From: an uncultured Microbacteriaceae bacterium | GTDB taxonomy: Bacteria; Actinomycetota; Actinomycetes; Actinomycetales; Microbacteriaceae | Length of the DNA stretch: 64,000 bases | NCBI GenBank assembly: GCA_947487835.1 | Contig: CANKXX010000002.1 | Coordinates: 372,001 to 436,000, forward strand | Direction of reading: 5' to 3' | Part shown: positions 34,124 through 45,696 of the stretch, piece by piece | Position numbering within the stretch: position 1 is the first letter of the stretch | Layout: every line of letters begins with the position of its first letter | Translations under genes and position numbers: made by a program | The notes under the pieces: generated by a model | The model's input: the letters and a program-made list of their open reading frames with translations, nothing else | Told to the model about the DNA's origin: nothing | The model's database searches: none

Positions 34124-34303
34124 ATATCGACCTCGGATCGCAACCCCAGGTTCCCGACGCCGCCCTCGCTACCGTGGAGGGGCCGGCGATCGCGCCGCGC
34201 CTTCGACTCGCGCTAGGAGCCCGTCATCGTCCGCACGCCGCACCGCCTGTTCTCGACCGTCGCCGTTGCCGAGACGGTCACCTGGACCCTGCTGATCGTC
34301 GCC

Positions 34304-34780
34304 ATGGTGCTGAAGTACGGCGTGCGCGTCGGCGACTGGCCCGTGTCGATCGCGGGACTGCTGCACGGCGTCGTGTTCCTCTCCTTCGCCGCGACGGCCG
34401 TCCTTGTCGGTCTCAATCAGCGCTGGCCGGTCCTGCGCATCCTCGGCACCGCGGCAGCCGCCGTCGTGCCGTACGCGACCATCCCGGTCGAGCGGTGGCT
34501 CTCGCGGCGTGGGGCACTACGCGGGGTGTGGCGCAGCGAGGAGCCGGCGGTCGCGTCCGGTGGCAGGGCCCATGGCGGGGCCGGCGGCATCGCGGGCGGC
34601 TCGGGACGCGGCTCGGCGGCCGTCTCCTCACGGGGCAGCCTCGGCGACGCTCCCGCGGTGGACTCCGCGCTCCGCTGGGTGCTCGCGCGCCCACGCACGC
34701 TCGCGGCGCTGCTGGTCGCGGCCGTCGCCGCGATCACGGCGGTCCTCCTCGTGATCGGCCCGCCCGGGGGCCGCGGCTGA
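34304..34780 (+). CDS. DUF3817-type membrane protein
   Basis: An actinobacterial small membrane protein of the DUF3817 type, function unknown. From the first ATG it has 158 residues, with helices at SIAGLLHGVVFLSFAATAVL and VLRILGTAAAAVVPYATIPV, a Gly/Ser-rich linker of about 60 residues, and a C-terminal helix (LAALLVAAVAAITAVLLVIG). The sequence before this ATG, from 34226, continues the family fold in frame (RTPHRLFSTVAVAETVTWTL), so the native protein is probably about 26 residues longer. That stretch has no ATG, GTG or TTG; AGGAG stands six bases before an ATC at 34226. I give the first canonical start. Confidence 0.75.
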   Translation: MVLKYGVRVGDWPVSIAGLLHGVVFLSFAATAVLVGLNQRWPVLRILGTAAAAVVPYATIPVERWLSRRGALRGVWRSEEPAVASGGRAHGGAGGIAGGSGRGSAAVSSRGSLGDAPAVDSALRWVLARPRTLAALLVAAVAAITAVLLVIGPPGGRG

Positions 34781-34804
34781 CGCAGATGAACGCGCCTTCG
34801 TGGA

Positions 34805-37276
34805 TCAGCGGGGCGGGTGGATGCGGGACGTGCCCACGAAGGCGATGTCCGCCGCCAGGGGGACGCCGGACGCGTCGCGCTTGGCGCCGCCCGCGGGCAG
34901 CTCTCGCACGGCCCCGTCGGCGCCCGAGGCCAGCGCCGGTGCCGGTCCGGCCCACGCCAGCAGCAGCGTGTCCTCGCCCCGGAGGAAGCGGTGGGCCCGC
35001 ACCCCTCCGGTCGCGCGGCCCTTCGACGGGAACTCGGCGAGCGAGCTCACCTTCGCCGTGCCCGCGTCGGTGCCGGGGAGCGTCGAGGTGCTGCCCGCGA
35101 TGGTCACGACGACGGCGTCGTCGGTCGACGCGATGGAGGCGAAAGAGAGCACGGTGGCGCCCGAGGCCAGGTTGATGCCGCCCATGCCTCCCGCCGCGCG
35201 CCCCTGCGGACGCACCGACGACGCGGCGAAGCGCAGGAGCTGGGCGTCGGACGTGACGAACACGAGGTCGTCCCCGTCCTCGCCCTGGGCGGCGCCCACG
35301 ACGGAGTCGCCGGCCTTGAGGGTGATGAGCTCGAAGTCCGGCCGGTTCGCCCAGTCCCCGGCGACGACGCGCTTGACGACGCCCTGCGCGGTGCCGAGCA
35401 CGATGGACCGCGGCGAGGCGAGGTCGACGAGGGAAAGCACGCGCTCCCTCTTGTCGGTCAGGCCCAGGTAGTCGCGCATCCGCACGCCGGCGCCGAGCTG
35501 CACCGAGTTCTCCGGCACGACGGGCAGGTCGAGGGGCGTCATCCGGATCAGCCGGCCGGCGCTGGTGACGGCGCCGATCTCGGTCCGGCTCGTGGTCGCG
35601 ATGCTGGACTGGATCGAGTCGTGCTTGGCCCGGCGCGGGGCCGACGCCACGGTAGACGGCTCCTCGGGCACGTCGACGCGCACCGCGCGGCCCGTGGTGC
35701 TCAGGTACACGATGCAGGGGGTGTCGGCGAGCTCGAGTGAGACGGGCTGCTTCCGCGACCCGGTCGTGGCCGCACTCGGCCGGGCCTCGGTGAGCAGCGT
35801 CCGCCGCGGCGTGCCGAAGCGCTCCGCGACCTCGCCCAGCTCGTCGCTGACCAGGGCGCGGAGGTTCCTGTCGCTGCTCAGCAGGGTCTCGAGCTCCGCG
35901 ATCTCGCGGCGCAGCTGGTCCTGCTCGGCCTCGAGCTCGACTCGGGAGAACTTCGTGAGCCGGCGCAGCCGCAGCTCGAGGATGTACTCGGCCTGCACCT
36001 CGGTGAGCTCGAACACGCTCATGAGGCGAGCCCGCGCCTGCTCGGTGTCGTCGCTCGTGCGGATCACCTGGATGACCTCGTCGATGTCGAGGATCGCGAC
36101 GAGGAGCCCGTCCACCAGGTGCAGTCGCTCGCGCCGGCGCGCCAGGCGGTAGCGCGTGCGGCGCGTGACCACCTGGATGCGGTGCTGGATGTAGACCTGC
36201 AGCAGCTCGATGAGACCGAGGGTCTTCGGCCCGCCGTCCACGAGGGCGACGTTGTTGATGTTGAAGGAGTCCTCGAGCGGCGTGTAGCGGTACAGCTGCT
36301 CGAGCACCGCCTCGGGGCTGAACCCGGTCTTGATGCCGATGACCAGGCGCAGGCCCTTGGTGCGGTCGGTGAGGTCGGTGACGTCGGAGATGCCGCTCAG
36401 CTTCTTGTTGCCGACCCCGTCCTTGATCTTCTCGATCACGCGCTCCGGCCCGACGAGGTACGGCAGCTCGGTGACGACCAGGCCCATCTTCCGCGGCGTG
36501 ATGTTCTCGATGGAGACCTTGGCGCGCGTCTTGAACGCGCCGCGGCCGGTCGCGTACGCGTCGCGCACGCCGGCGAGCCCGGTGATCGTGCCGCCCGACG
36601 GGAGGTCCGGCCCCGGGATGAACGACATGATGTCGTCGAGAGTCGCCTTCGGGTGGGCGATGAGGTGCTGGGCGCCCGCTACGACCTCGATGAGGTTGTG
36701 CGGCGCCATGTTCGTCGCCATGCCGACGGCGATGCCGCTCGCGCCGTTGACCAGCAGGTTCGGGAACGCGGACGGCAGCACCTCCGGCTGCATGTGCGAG
36801 TTGTCGTAGTTGGGCAGGAAGTCGACGACGTCCTCGTCGAGCCCCGCGGTCATGGCCAGCGCGGGCGGCGCGAGGCGGGCCTCGGTGTAACGGGCGGCGG
36901 CGGGACCGTCGTCGAGGGAGCCGAAGTTGCCGTGGCCGTCGATGAGCGGGACGCGCAGCATGAACGGCTGGGTCAGGCGCACCATGGCGTCGTAGATGGA
37001 CGCGTCGCCGTGCGGGTGCAGCTTGCCCATGACCTCGCCCGTGACGCGGGCCGACTTCACGTGGCCGCGCTCGGGGCGCAGGCCCATCTCGCTCATCATG
37101 TAGAGGATGCGGCGCTGCACGGGCTTCAGTCCGTCACGGGCGTCCGGCAGCGCACGGGAGTAGATGACCGAGTACGCGTATTCGAGGAACGAGCCCTGCA
37201 TCTCGGTCGAGACGTCGACGTCTTCGATGCGTTCAGGAGTGTCGGGGGAGGTGGTTCGGTTCTCTCGGGGCGTCAT
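34805..37276 (-). CDS. parC: DNA topoisomerase IV subunit A
   Basis: An 823-residue type IIA topoisomerase A subunit. The active-site tyrosine is Y130 in AARYTEARL. The quinolone-determining region reads [17 protein letters not shown], with Ala92 where E. coli GyrA has Ser83 and Asp96 where it has Asp87. The breakage-reunion core extends to about 500, then a beta-pinwheel domain ([12 protein letters not shown] among its repeats). I see no GyrA-box in the C-terminal domain, and the wording of the core ([15 protein letters not shown]) is closer to ParC, so decatenation is the likely role. A separate gyrA is expected near the origin. The gene is divergent from the phosphatase gene; the parE partner is not in this window. 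Confidence 0.88.
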   Translation of the reverse strand: MTPRENRTTSPDTPERIEDVDVSTEMQGSFLEYAYSVIYSRALPDARDGLKPVQRRILYMMSEMGLRPERGHVKSARVTGEVMGKLHPHGDASIYDAMVRLTQPFMLRVPLIDGHGNFGSLDDGPAAARYTEARLAPPALAMTAGLDEDVVDFLPNYDNSHMQPEVLPSAFPNLLVNGASGIAVGMATNMAPHNLIEVVAGAQHLIAHPKATLDDIMSFIPGPDLPSGGTITGLAGVRDAYATGRGAFKTRAKVSIENITPRKMGLVVTELPYLVGPERVIEKIKDGVGNKKLSGISDVTDLTDRTKGLRLVIGIKTGFSPEAVLEQLYRYTPLEDSFNINNVALVDGGPKTLGLIELLQVYIQHRIQVVTRRTRYRLARRRERLHLVDGLLVAILDIDEVIQVIRTSDDTEQARARLMSVFELTEVQAEYILELRLRRLTKFSRVELEAEQDQLRREIAELETLLSSDRNLRALVSDELGEVAERFGTPRRTLLTEARPSAATTGSRKQPVSLELADTPCIVYLSTTGRAVRVDVPEEPSTVASAPRRAKHDSIQSSIATTSRTEIGAVTSAGRLIRMTPLDLPVVPENSVQLGAGVRMRDYLGLTDKRERVLSLVDLASPRSIVLGTAQGVVKRVVAGDWANRPDFELITLKAGDSVVGAAQGEDGDDLVFVTSDAQLLRFAASSVRPQGRAAGGMGGINLASGATVLSFASIASTDDAVVVTIAGSTSTLPGTDAGTAKVSSLAEFPSKGRATGGVRAHRFLRGEDTLLLAWAGPAPALASGADGAVRELPAGGAKRDASGVPLAADIAFVGTSRIHPPR

Positions 37277-37309
37277 TCTCGATCTTCGGCTGCACGTAGG
37301 ATTTCGATC

Positions 37310-38449
37310 ATGCTACCGGCCAGGCAATCGCACCGGCTGAGCCTCGCCGACGTGCTTCCGGCCGGTCTCGACTCGCTCGCCGGTCGGGACAACGCCCTCT
37401 CCCTGCCTCGCGCGGACTCCGCCGTCGTCGTGCTCGTCGACGGGCTGGGCAGCGCGGCGCTCAAGGCACGGGCGGGACACGCGCGTGCGCTGTCCCGCCG
37501 CTTCACCCGCCGCGACGTGATCGACAGCGGATTCCCCACCACGACCGCCGCCGCGATCGCGAGCCTCACGACCGGTTCCCGCCCCGGCGAGCACGGGCTC
37601 GTGGGCTACACCGTGCTCGACCGCGCGAACGACCGCGTCGTCAACCAGCTGTCCGGCTGGGACGAGGGCATGGCGCCGGGCGACTGGCAGCTGCGCCAGA
37701 CCGTCTTCGAGCGGGCCGCGGCGGACGGGGTGACGGCCTACTCCGTGGGCTCGCCCCGGTACCGCACCTCCGGCTTCACCCAGGCGGTGCTCCGCGGCAG
37801 CGAGTACCGGGACGGGCGGGACATCGCCGATCGCTTCGCGGAGGCTCGCCAGATCCTCGACGGCCCGGGCAGGTCCCTCGTCTACCTCTACGTCCCGGAG
37901 CTCGACGTCGCGGCGCACGCGCACGGCTGGGAGTCGGACCGGTGGCTCGCCGCGCTCGAGGAGCTCGACTCCGCCCTCGCCGGGTTCGAGCGCACGCTGC
38001 GCCGCGGGGAGGGGCTGCTCGTGACGGCCGACCACGGCGTGCTCGACGTCCCGCCGAGCGGGCATGTGCTCTTCGACCGGGATCCATCCCTCGTCGACGG
38101 CGTGCGGCACATCGCGGGTGATCCGCGCTGCCTCCAGCTGCACCTGGAACCGGGTGCGGGCGACGACGTCCGCGCCCGGCTGCTCGCCGCCTGGCGCGAG
38201 GCCGAGGGGAGCAGATCCTGGATCGCCGACCGCGAGGAGGCCATCGCCACCGGCTGGTTCGGCGAGGTGGACGACGAGGCGCGCGGGCGTATCGGCGACG
38301 TGATCGTCGCGGCCCGCGGCCGGATCGCCTACTACGACTCGCGCGACCCGAACCCGGGACCGCGGCGGATGATCGGGCAGCACGGCTCGCTCACGCCGGA
38401 GGAGCTGCTCGTCCCCCTCATCCGACTCGGCGCCTACGACCGAGGCTGA
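37310..38449 (+). CDS. alkaline phosphatase superfamily protein (nucleotide pyrophosphatase-like)
   Basis: A 379-residue metal-dependent phosphatase-fold enzyme. The metal and nucleophile sites are in [10 protein letters not shown] (Asp), [17 protein letters not shown] (Thr nucleophile), [12 protein letters not shown] (Asp and His) and VTADHGVLD (Asp-His). No signal peptide is seen, so it is cytosolic. The natural substrate is unknown; phosphodiesters or pyrophosphates are likely. This gene beside parC and sepH is a conserved arrangement in Microbacteriaceae. The start ATG at 37310 lies 33 bases from the divergent parC start. Long upstream open frame is only a shadow of parC. Confidence 0.88.
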   Translation: MLPARQSHRLSLADVLPAGLDSLAGRDNALSLPRADSAVVVLVDGLGSAALKARAGHARALSRRFTRRDVIDSGFPTTTAAAIASLTTGSRPGEHGLVGYTVLDRANDRVVNQLSGWDEGMAPGDWQLRQTVFERAAADGVTAYSVGSPRYRTSGFTQAVLRGSEYRDGRDIADRFAEARQILDGPGRSLVYLYVPELDVAAHAHGWESDRWLAALEELDSALAGFERTLRRGEGLLVTADHGVLDVPPSGHVLFDRDPSLVDGVRHIAGDPRCLQLHLEPGAGDDVRARLLAAWREAEGSRSWIADREEAIATGWFGEVDDEARGRIGDVIVAARGRIAYYDSRDPNPGPRRMIGQHGSLTPEELLVPLIRLGAYDRG

Positions 38450-38469
38450 CGCGCGGATAGCTCGTTCTG

Positions 38470-38520
38470 CCGGAACGCCGGAACGCCGGCACGCCGGCAC
38501 GCCGGATGACCGGAACGCCG
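38470..38520. repeat. 8-base tandem repeat before a terminator
   Basis: Six consecutive units of CCGGAACG with small changes (CCGGCACG twice, CCGGATGA once) lie between the phosphatase stop and the hairpin at 38521. No gene covers them. Confidence 0.85.
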
Positions 38521-38550
38521 ATGGCCCCGGTCCGAACGGGCCGGGGCCAT
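38521..38550. terminator. bidirectional hairpin between phosphatase and sepH
   Basis: Arms ATGGCCCCGG and CCGGGGCCAT pair over ten bp around a ten-base apex that can pair further. It stands between two convergent stop codons (38449 and 38578). Confidence 0.7.
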
Positions 38551-38577
38551 CGAGGCCGTCGCTTCGGACGGAACGGG

Positions 38578-39675
38578 TCAGGCCGGGTCTTCCTCGCTGC
38601 GCGCGCCGAAGACGATCTCGTCCCAGCTGGGCATCGCCGCGCGGCCGGCGCGGCGCGACTTGCCGGATCCGCCCGCGGCCTTCTGCGGGGAGACGGGGGA
38701 GGGCATCGGGGCCCGAGTCTGGGGCGCCGGCTCCTGCCGGGTGGGGGCGGGCTCGAGGAAGTCCTCGAGCGGCACGTCGACCATCCGGATCCCGCTGCCG
38801 GAGGGGGACGCCGCGGTCGGCTCGACGCTCTCCTCCTCCCACGTCGACGCGGCCTCGCGCTCGCCGCGGCGGCGACGGAGGGCCTCGAGCAGGTCGGCGG
38901 TCTCGTTGAGGGACGACGCGGAGTCGTCGGACGGGCGCTTCCTCCCCGCGGCGGAACCGCGGGCCTCGGCTGCGGAGCGGCCGAAGGGGAGGTCGGTGCT
39001 GGCGGCGTCGTGACCGGCGCTCTCCCGGCCGTCGAAGCGGAACGCGCCGCTGTCGAAGCGGCTCTCCTGGGGCTGTCCGTCGGTCGTGACGGCGCGCAGG
39101 CGGGGGATGAGCGCGCCCTTCAGCTCGCCCTGCTGGGACAGCGTCACGGCCTCGTTGTTCTGCGGGGCCAGCGAGCGCTTCCTGTGGTCGTAGCGCCAGC
39201 GCGCGTCGTGGTCGATCTCGTCGGCCGTGAACTCGAGCTTCACGGTCCAGCCGTCCTCGTCCTTCCAGCTGCTCCACCGGTCGTTCGATGCGCCGAGGGA
39301 GGCGAGCCGCTCGGACATCACGACGCCGAAGCTCGCGCCGGGGCTCAGCGGGTCGACGTCGATGGCGGTGTGCACGATGACGGCGAGGGCCTGGGCGACG
39401 ATGTGCTCGCGCTCGGCCAGCACAGCTCCCTCGAACTTCCGCACGAAGTCGATGGGCGCGCCGGTGGCGGCGGAGACCTCCTCGGCGGACAGTCCGGCGC
39501 GGATCTGCGCCTGGATCTCGCGCGGGGGCACCTTGCGCCCGCTCTGCTGGTCGGACGTGGCCGGGCGCAGCCGCGCCTGGAGCACCTCGTCGATAGGGAT
39601 GCGGAAACGGCCGCCCTGTTCGGAGGAGGCCAGCAACGCACCGTTCTCGACTCCGATTACTTTCAGATCCTGCAT
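38578..39675 (-). CDS. sepH: septation protein SepH
   Basis: A 365-residue SepH, an actinobacterial division protein that binds FtsZ and helps Z-ring assembly. The N-terminal DUF3071 domain (about 1-165) includes the helix-turn-helix-like region REIQAQIRAGLSAEEVSAAT and FVRKFEGAVLAEREHIVAQA. A long disordered, charged middle follows, then a short conserved C-terminus around AMPSWDEIVFG. I chose the ATG at 39675 (MQDLKVIGVENGALL), the standard N-terminus, with GAGAGG upstream. It is divergent from the DUF4193 gene. Confidence 0.93.
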   Translation of the reverse strand: MQDLKVIGVENGALLASSEQGGRFRIPIDEVLQARLRPATSDQQSGRKVPPREIQAQIRAGLSAEEVSAATGAPIDFVRKFEGAVLAEREHIVAQALAVIVHTAIDVDPLSPGASFGVVMSERLASLGASNDRWSSWKDEDGWTVKLEFTADEIDHDARWRYDHRKRSLAPQNNEAVTLSQQGELKGALIPRLRAVTTDGQPQESRFDSGAFRFDGRESAGHDAASTDLPFGRSAAEARGSAAGRKRPSDDSASSLNETADLLEALRRRRGEREAASTWEEESVEPTAASPSGSGIRMVDVPLEDFLEPAPTRQEPAPQTRAPMPSPVSPQKAAGGSGKSRRAGRAAMPSWDEIVFGARSEEDPA

Positions 39676-39877
39676 GGAAAAGGCCTCTCGCGGTTCACGG
39701 GTGCGGCAAGAATCGCATGCCGGGAGGGCATTTGCCGGGAATAGCCATGGCGCGTCGGAAGTTGCATGGGAAGCGCGGCGCAAACCCCCTCCAAAGCGGT
39801 TTGCTATTCGCCTCGTATTGATGCAAACTAACGCCGCCGATCAGCCATCGGCAGCGATTTTCGAAGACTGGATGGGC

Positions 39878-40171
39878 ATGGCAACTGATTACGACGCTCC
39901 GCGCAAGACCGAGGACGACTCCGAGTCGATCGAGGCCCTGAAGGAGCGAGTGCCGGACCGCATGTCCGGCGTCGTCGACGTCGAGGACGCCGACAACCCG
40001 GGCGGTTTCGACCTGCCCGGTGCCGACCTCTCCGACCTCGACCTCGAGACCGTCGTGCTGCCCCCGCAGGCCGACGAGTTCACCTGCGTGAGCTGCTTCC
40101 TGGTGAAGCACCGCTCCCAGATCGACCACGAGGAGAAGCTCGGTCCGATCTGCCAGGAGTGCGCCGCCTAG
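39878..40171 (+). CDS. DUF4193 family zinc-ribbon protein
   Basis: A 97-residue, highly conserved actinobacterial protein. It starts with the family sequence MATDYDAPRKTEDDSES and ends with a zinc ribbon formed by CVSC (in DEFTCVSCFLVKHRSQ) and CQEC. Its role is unknown; RNA polymerase-associated functions have been suggested for related small zinc proteins, but nothing here shows it. I chose the ATG at 39878 over one two codons upstream because of the conserved N-terminus. A textbook terminator follows its stop. Confidence 0.93.
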   Translation: MATDYDAPRKTEDDSESIEALKERVPDRMSGVVDVEDADNPGGFDLPGADLSDLDLETVVLPPQADEFTCVSCFLVKHRSQIDHEEKLGPICQECAA

Positions 40172-40180
40172 AGCACCACG

Positions 40181-40651
40181 TCAGGCACCACCCACCAATC
40201 GCTGCGATCCTTCGATCGCAGCGATTAGTTTTTGCGGGCGGCGGGTCGAGACGAGCCAGTACGGCGCGGGGTCGGCGGGGTCGGTGACCGGGACGCGCAC
40301 CACGGGCTTCACCCAGCCGCGGATGCACAGGTAGGCGCGGGCGTCCAGCCGCCGGCCGCGCTCGAGCGTCGCCTCCTCCGCGGTGAACGCGGCGGGCTCG
40401 CCGAGCAGGGCCACCGGGATGTGCGCCCGCCCGGCGCGCAGCTCGCCGCCCGCCACCTCGATGACCGGCGCGGTATAGATGAGCGCGCCGATCGCGCCGA
40501 CGTAGAGCAGCACGGCCACGCCGACGCCGACGGGCGCCGAGATCGGCAGGAAGACGAGCATCGTCGCGGGGAAGACGAGCGCGATGAAGATGTACATCCA
40601 CACGGTGGGCATCAGGCGCTCGCGGTAGACGGTGGCGTCGGGATCGGGCAT
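40181..40651 (-). CDS. DUF3093 family membrane protein
   Basis: A 156-residue actinobacterial membrane protein. Two helices lie near the N-terminus (VWMYIFIALVFPATMLVFL and VGVAVLLYVGAIGALIYTA), followed by a soluble domain with AYLCIRGWVKPVVRVPV and WLVSTRRPQKLIAAI. Its function is unknown. The start ATG at 40651 gives the family N-terminus (YRERLMPTVW). It diverges from dut across 39 bases and converges on DUF4193, whose terminator is encoded within residues near its C-terminus. Confidence 0.9.
   Translation of the reverse strand: MPDPDATVYRERLMPTVWMYIFIALVFPATMLVFLPISAPVGVGVAVLLYVGAIGALIYTAPVIEVAGGELRAGRAHIPVALLGEPAAFTAEEATLERGRRLDARAYLCIRGWVKPVVRVPVTDPADPAPYWLVSTRRPQKLIAAIEGSQRLVGGA
40197..40232 (+). 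terminator. Rho-independent terminator of the DUF4193 gene
   Basis: Arms AATCGCTGCGATC and GATCGCAGCGATT pair perfectly over 13 bp with loop CTTC, followed by AGTTTTT. It begins 26 bases after the DUF4193 stop and lies wholly inside the C-terminal codons of the convergent DUF3093 gene. Confidence 0.92.
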
Positions 40652-40678
40652 GGCTCTATTCGACCAGACTTCGTGCAC

Positions 40679-40684
40679 TACCCT
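40679..40684 (+). promoter_or_regulatory. candidate -10 element of dut, probably leaderless
   Basis: TACCCT fits TANNNT and ends six bases before the dut GTG; no ribosome-binding site lies between them. Confidence 0.4.
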
Positions 40685-40690
40685 CGACAC

Positions 40691-41149
40691 GTGGTTGATA
40701 GCGTCGACGTCCTCATCAAGGCGGACTCCGTTCCGGTCTACGCACACCCCGGCGATGCCGGCGCGGACCTGCGCTCGGCGGAGTCCCTCACCCTCGCGCC
40801 CGGCGCCCGGGCGACCGTGGGAACGGGCGTCGCCATCGCGCTGCCGGACGGCTACGCCGCGTTCGTGGTGCCGCGCAGCGGCCTCGCGTCGAAGCACGGC
40901 ATCACCGTGGTCAACAGCCCGGGCACCGTCGACGCGGGCTACCGCGGCGAGGTGCGGGTGACCCTGCTCAACACGGACGCGCGGGAGCCGTACGACATCG
41001 CGGTCGGCGACCGCATCGCCCAGATCATCGTGATGCCCGTCAGCCGCGCGCGCTTCGTCGCGGTCGAGGAGCTCCCCGGCAGCCACCGCGGGGAGTCCGG
41101 CTTCGGCTCGACCGGCTACGGAAGAAACAAGTCAGGAGAACCCGCGTGA
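40691..41149 (+). CDS. dut: deoxyuridine 5'-triphosphate nucleotidohydrolase
   Basis: A 152-residue trimeric dUTPase that turns dUTP into dUMP and pyrophosphate and keeps uracil out of DNA. The five motifs are present in order: HPGDAGADL, PRSGLASKHG, the catalytic-Asp motif GTVDAGYRGE, GDRIAQIIV, and the C-terminal arm RGESGFGSTG. The start is the GTG at 40691; its length matches the family. The stop overlaps the DUF3710 start as GTGA. Confidence 0.96.
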   Translation: MVDSVDVLIKADSVPVYAHPGDAGADLRSAESLTLAPGARATVGTGVAIALPDGYAAFVVPRSGLASKHGITVVNSPGTVDAGYRGEVRVTLLNTDAREPYDIAVGDRIAQIIVMPVSRARFVAVEELPGSHRGESGFGSTGYGRNKSGEPA

Positions 41150-41796
41150 GCGATCCCGAGAACCCCGAGGTGGAGCCCACCGACCTCGCCCAGCCCAAGT
41201 CGGCGCCGGAGGATCGCGAGAGCGCCGGCCCGTTCGACGAGTCCGAGGCGAACCCCGCCCGCCCCTACGTCGACCTCGGCGGCGTGCGCATCCTGCCCCG
41301 CGAGGGCCTGCAGGTGCGCCTCGAGGTCGCGGAGGGCACGCAGCGAGTCGTCGCCGTCAGCCTCGACTACGCGAACTCCGGCCTCCAGGTCCAGCCGTTC
41401 GCCGCCCCGCGCTCCAGCGGGTTGTGGCACGAGATCCGCGGCCAGATCGCGGAGCAGATCGAGAAGCAGGGCGGCCGCACGTCGCTGACCGACGGGCCGT
41501 TCGGTCCGGAGGTCCTCGCGGAGATCCCCTCGGTGTCCCAGGCCGGCGAGCCCGCGCAGACGCGCCTCGCGCGCTTCATCGGCGTCGACGGGCCCCGCTG
41601 GTTCCTCCGCGGCGTCATCACGGGCGCCGCGGCGACCGGCGCCGAGGCCGCGGCCCAGGTGGAGGACCTCTTCCGCAGCATCGTCGTGGTGCGCGGCACC
41701 GCGCCCATGCCGCCCCGCGACCTCATCCCGCTGAGCATGCCGAAGACGCCGGCCGGCGGCCAGCAGCGCCCCGCCTCGACCGTGACGGACGTCTGA
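41146..41796 (+). CDS. DUF3710 domain protein
   Basis: A 216-residue actinobacterial protein of unknown function. The first 38 residues are acidic and likely flexible; the DUF3710 core follows with VDLGGVRILPREGLQVRLEV, SGLWHEIRGQIAEQI and GPRWFLRGVITG. No membrane segment is visible. It starts at GTG overlapping the dut stop and is followed four bases after its own stop by the DUF3159 gene, so dut-DUF3710-DUF3159 form one operon. Confidence 0.92.
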   Translation: MSDPENPEVEPTDLAQPKSAPEDRESAGPFDESEANPARPYVDLGGVRILPREGLQVRLEVAEGTQRVVAVSLDYANSGLQVQPFAAPRSSGLWHEIRGQIAEQIEKQGGRTSLTDGPFGPEVLAEIPSVSQAGEPAQTRLARFIGVDGPRWFLRGVITGAAATGAEAAAQVEDLFRSIVVVRGTAPMPPRDLIPLSMPKTPAGGQQRPASTVTDV

Positions 41797-41800
41797 TCGC

Positions 41801-42562
41801 GTGAGCGGCGCATCGAACGGCCGGGGCGAGGGCATGCCCCCCGCTCCCGGCGGCCCCGATCCCCGCCCCGCAGATGTTCTCGCGGACGGCCTCGCGGGGG
41901 CCGCGCGCCGCGCGGGCCTCGACCGCGCCGCCGCGGGCGAGCGCATCCGCGGCCATGAGCTGCTCGCCGCGATGGGCGGCGTCCGCGGTCTCGTCGAGGC
42001 GCTCCTGCCCGGCGTCGTGTTCCTCATCGTGTTCACGGCGACGCGCGACCTCCTGCCCGCGGTGATCGCCCCCGCGGCACTCGGCGTCGTCTTCCTCGTG
42101 CTCCGGCTCCTCGGGCGCAGCCAGACGTCGCCCGCCATCGGCGGCCTCGTCGGCATCGTGCTCTCGGCGCTGCTCGCGCTGCGCACCGGCGACGGCAAGG
42201 ACTTCTACCTCCTCGGCTTCTGGACGAACGGCGTCTACGGCACGGTGCTCCTCGTCTCGGTGCTCGTCGGCTGGCCGCTGCTCGGCCTCGCGATCGGCGC
42301 GCTCATGGGGGAGGGGACGGCGTGGCGACGCCAGAAGGCCAAGTACCGCGCGCTGCGCCTGCTCACCCTCATCTGGGTCGCCTTCTTCGCGCTGCGCCTC
42401 GTCGTGCAGCTGCCGCTCTACTTCGCCGACAACGTCGAGGCGCTCGGTGTGACCCGCCTGATCATGGGCACCCCGCTCTACGGGCTGCTCGTCGTGCTCT
42501 CGTTCCTCTTCGTCCGGGCCCTGTACGCCAGGGACCCGAACGGCCCCGCCGGGCAGCACTGA
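41801..42562 (+). CDS. DUF3159 domain membrane protein
   Basis: A 253-residue actinobacterial membrane protein with about six helices, among them LLPGVVFLIVFTATRDLLP, GGLVGIVLSALLALRTG, LLVSVLVGWPLLGLAIGALM and LTLIWVAFFALRLVVQLPLY. The first 50 residues are hydrophilic. GFWTNGVYG and GTPLYGLLVVLSF are family features. Its function is unknown. It is the last gene of the dut operon; the acnA promoter region follows. Confidence 0.92.
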   Translation: MSGASNGRGEGMPPAPGGPDPRPADVLADGLAGAARRAGLDRAAAGERIRGHELLAAMGGVRGLVEALLPGVVFLIVFTATRDLLPAVIAPAALGVVFLVLRLLGRSQTSPAIGGLVGIVLSALLALRTGDGKDFYLLGFWTNGVYGTVLLVSVLVGWPLLGLAIGALMGEGTAWRRQKAKYRALRLLTLIWVAFFALRLVVQLPLYFADNVEALGVTRLIMGTPLYGLLVVLSFLFVRALYARDPNGPAGQH

Positions 42563-42587
42563 GACCGGCCGGGCGCCTGCTACGATT

Positions 42588-42605
42588 TATCTTGATATCA
42601 AGATA
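42588..42605. promoter_or_regulatory. perfect 18-bp palindrome upstream of acnA
   Basis: TATCTTGATATCAAGATA is a perfect A/T-rich palindrome, 122 bases before the acnA GTG. It contains TTGATA, a possible -35 element. Such a site in a 70% GC context is very likely a regulator operator; which protein binds it is not shown here. Confidence 0.7.
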
Positions 42606-42727
42606 GTTTGAGACCGTCCCCGAGCTGCGCGAGGGGATAGGTTAGCTGTGCGGGTGCGGCGCCGGGCCACGGGTCCCGGCGTAGAGCGAGTGCCGCGTCC
42701 GCCGCGTTCATCGAGGAAGAGGGCATC

Positions 42728-45589
<2,862 letters not shown>

Positions 45590-45611
45590 AGAGGTTCCCT
45601 GGACGACGGCG

Positions 45612-45642
45612 GAGGCCGGGACAGCGTGGCTGTCCCGGCCTC
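45612..45642. terminator. hairpin between acnA and the convergent operon
   Basis: Arms GAGGCCGGGACAG and CTGTCCCGGCCTC pair perfectly over 13 bp with a five-base loop, 23 bases after the acnA stop. There is no T-run. It can act for both convergent transcripts. Confidence 0.75.
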
Positions 45643-45696
45643 GGTCGCGTGCGGGCGTGTGCGCGCGTATGCCCTGGGTGTGCCTCGGCGTCAGCG

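Noticed and set aside
34805-37276. gyrA instead of parC
   Set aside because: No GyrA-box is seen in the C-terminal domain, no gyrB or origin genes are near, and the core wording is closer to ParC; some doubt remains.
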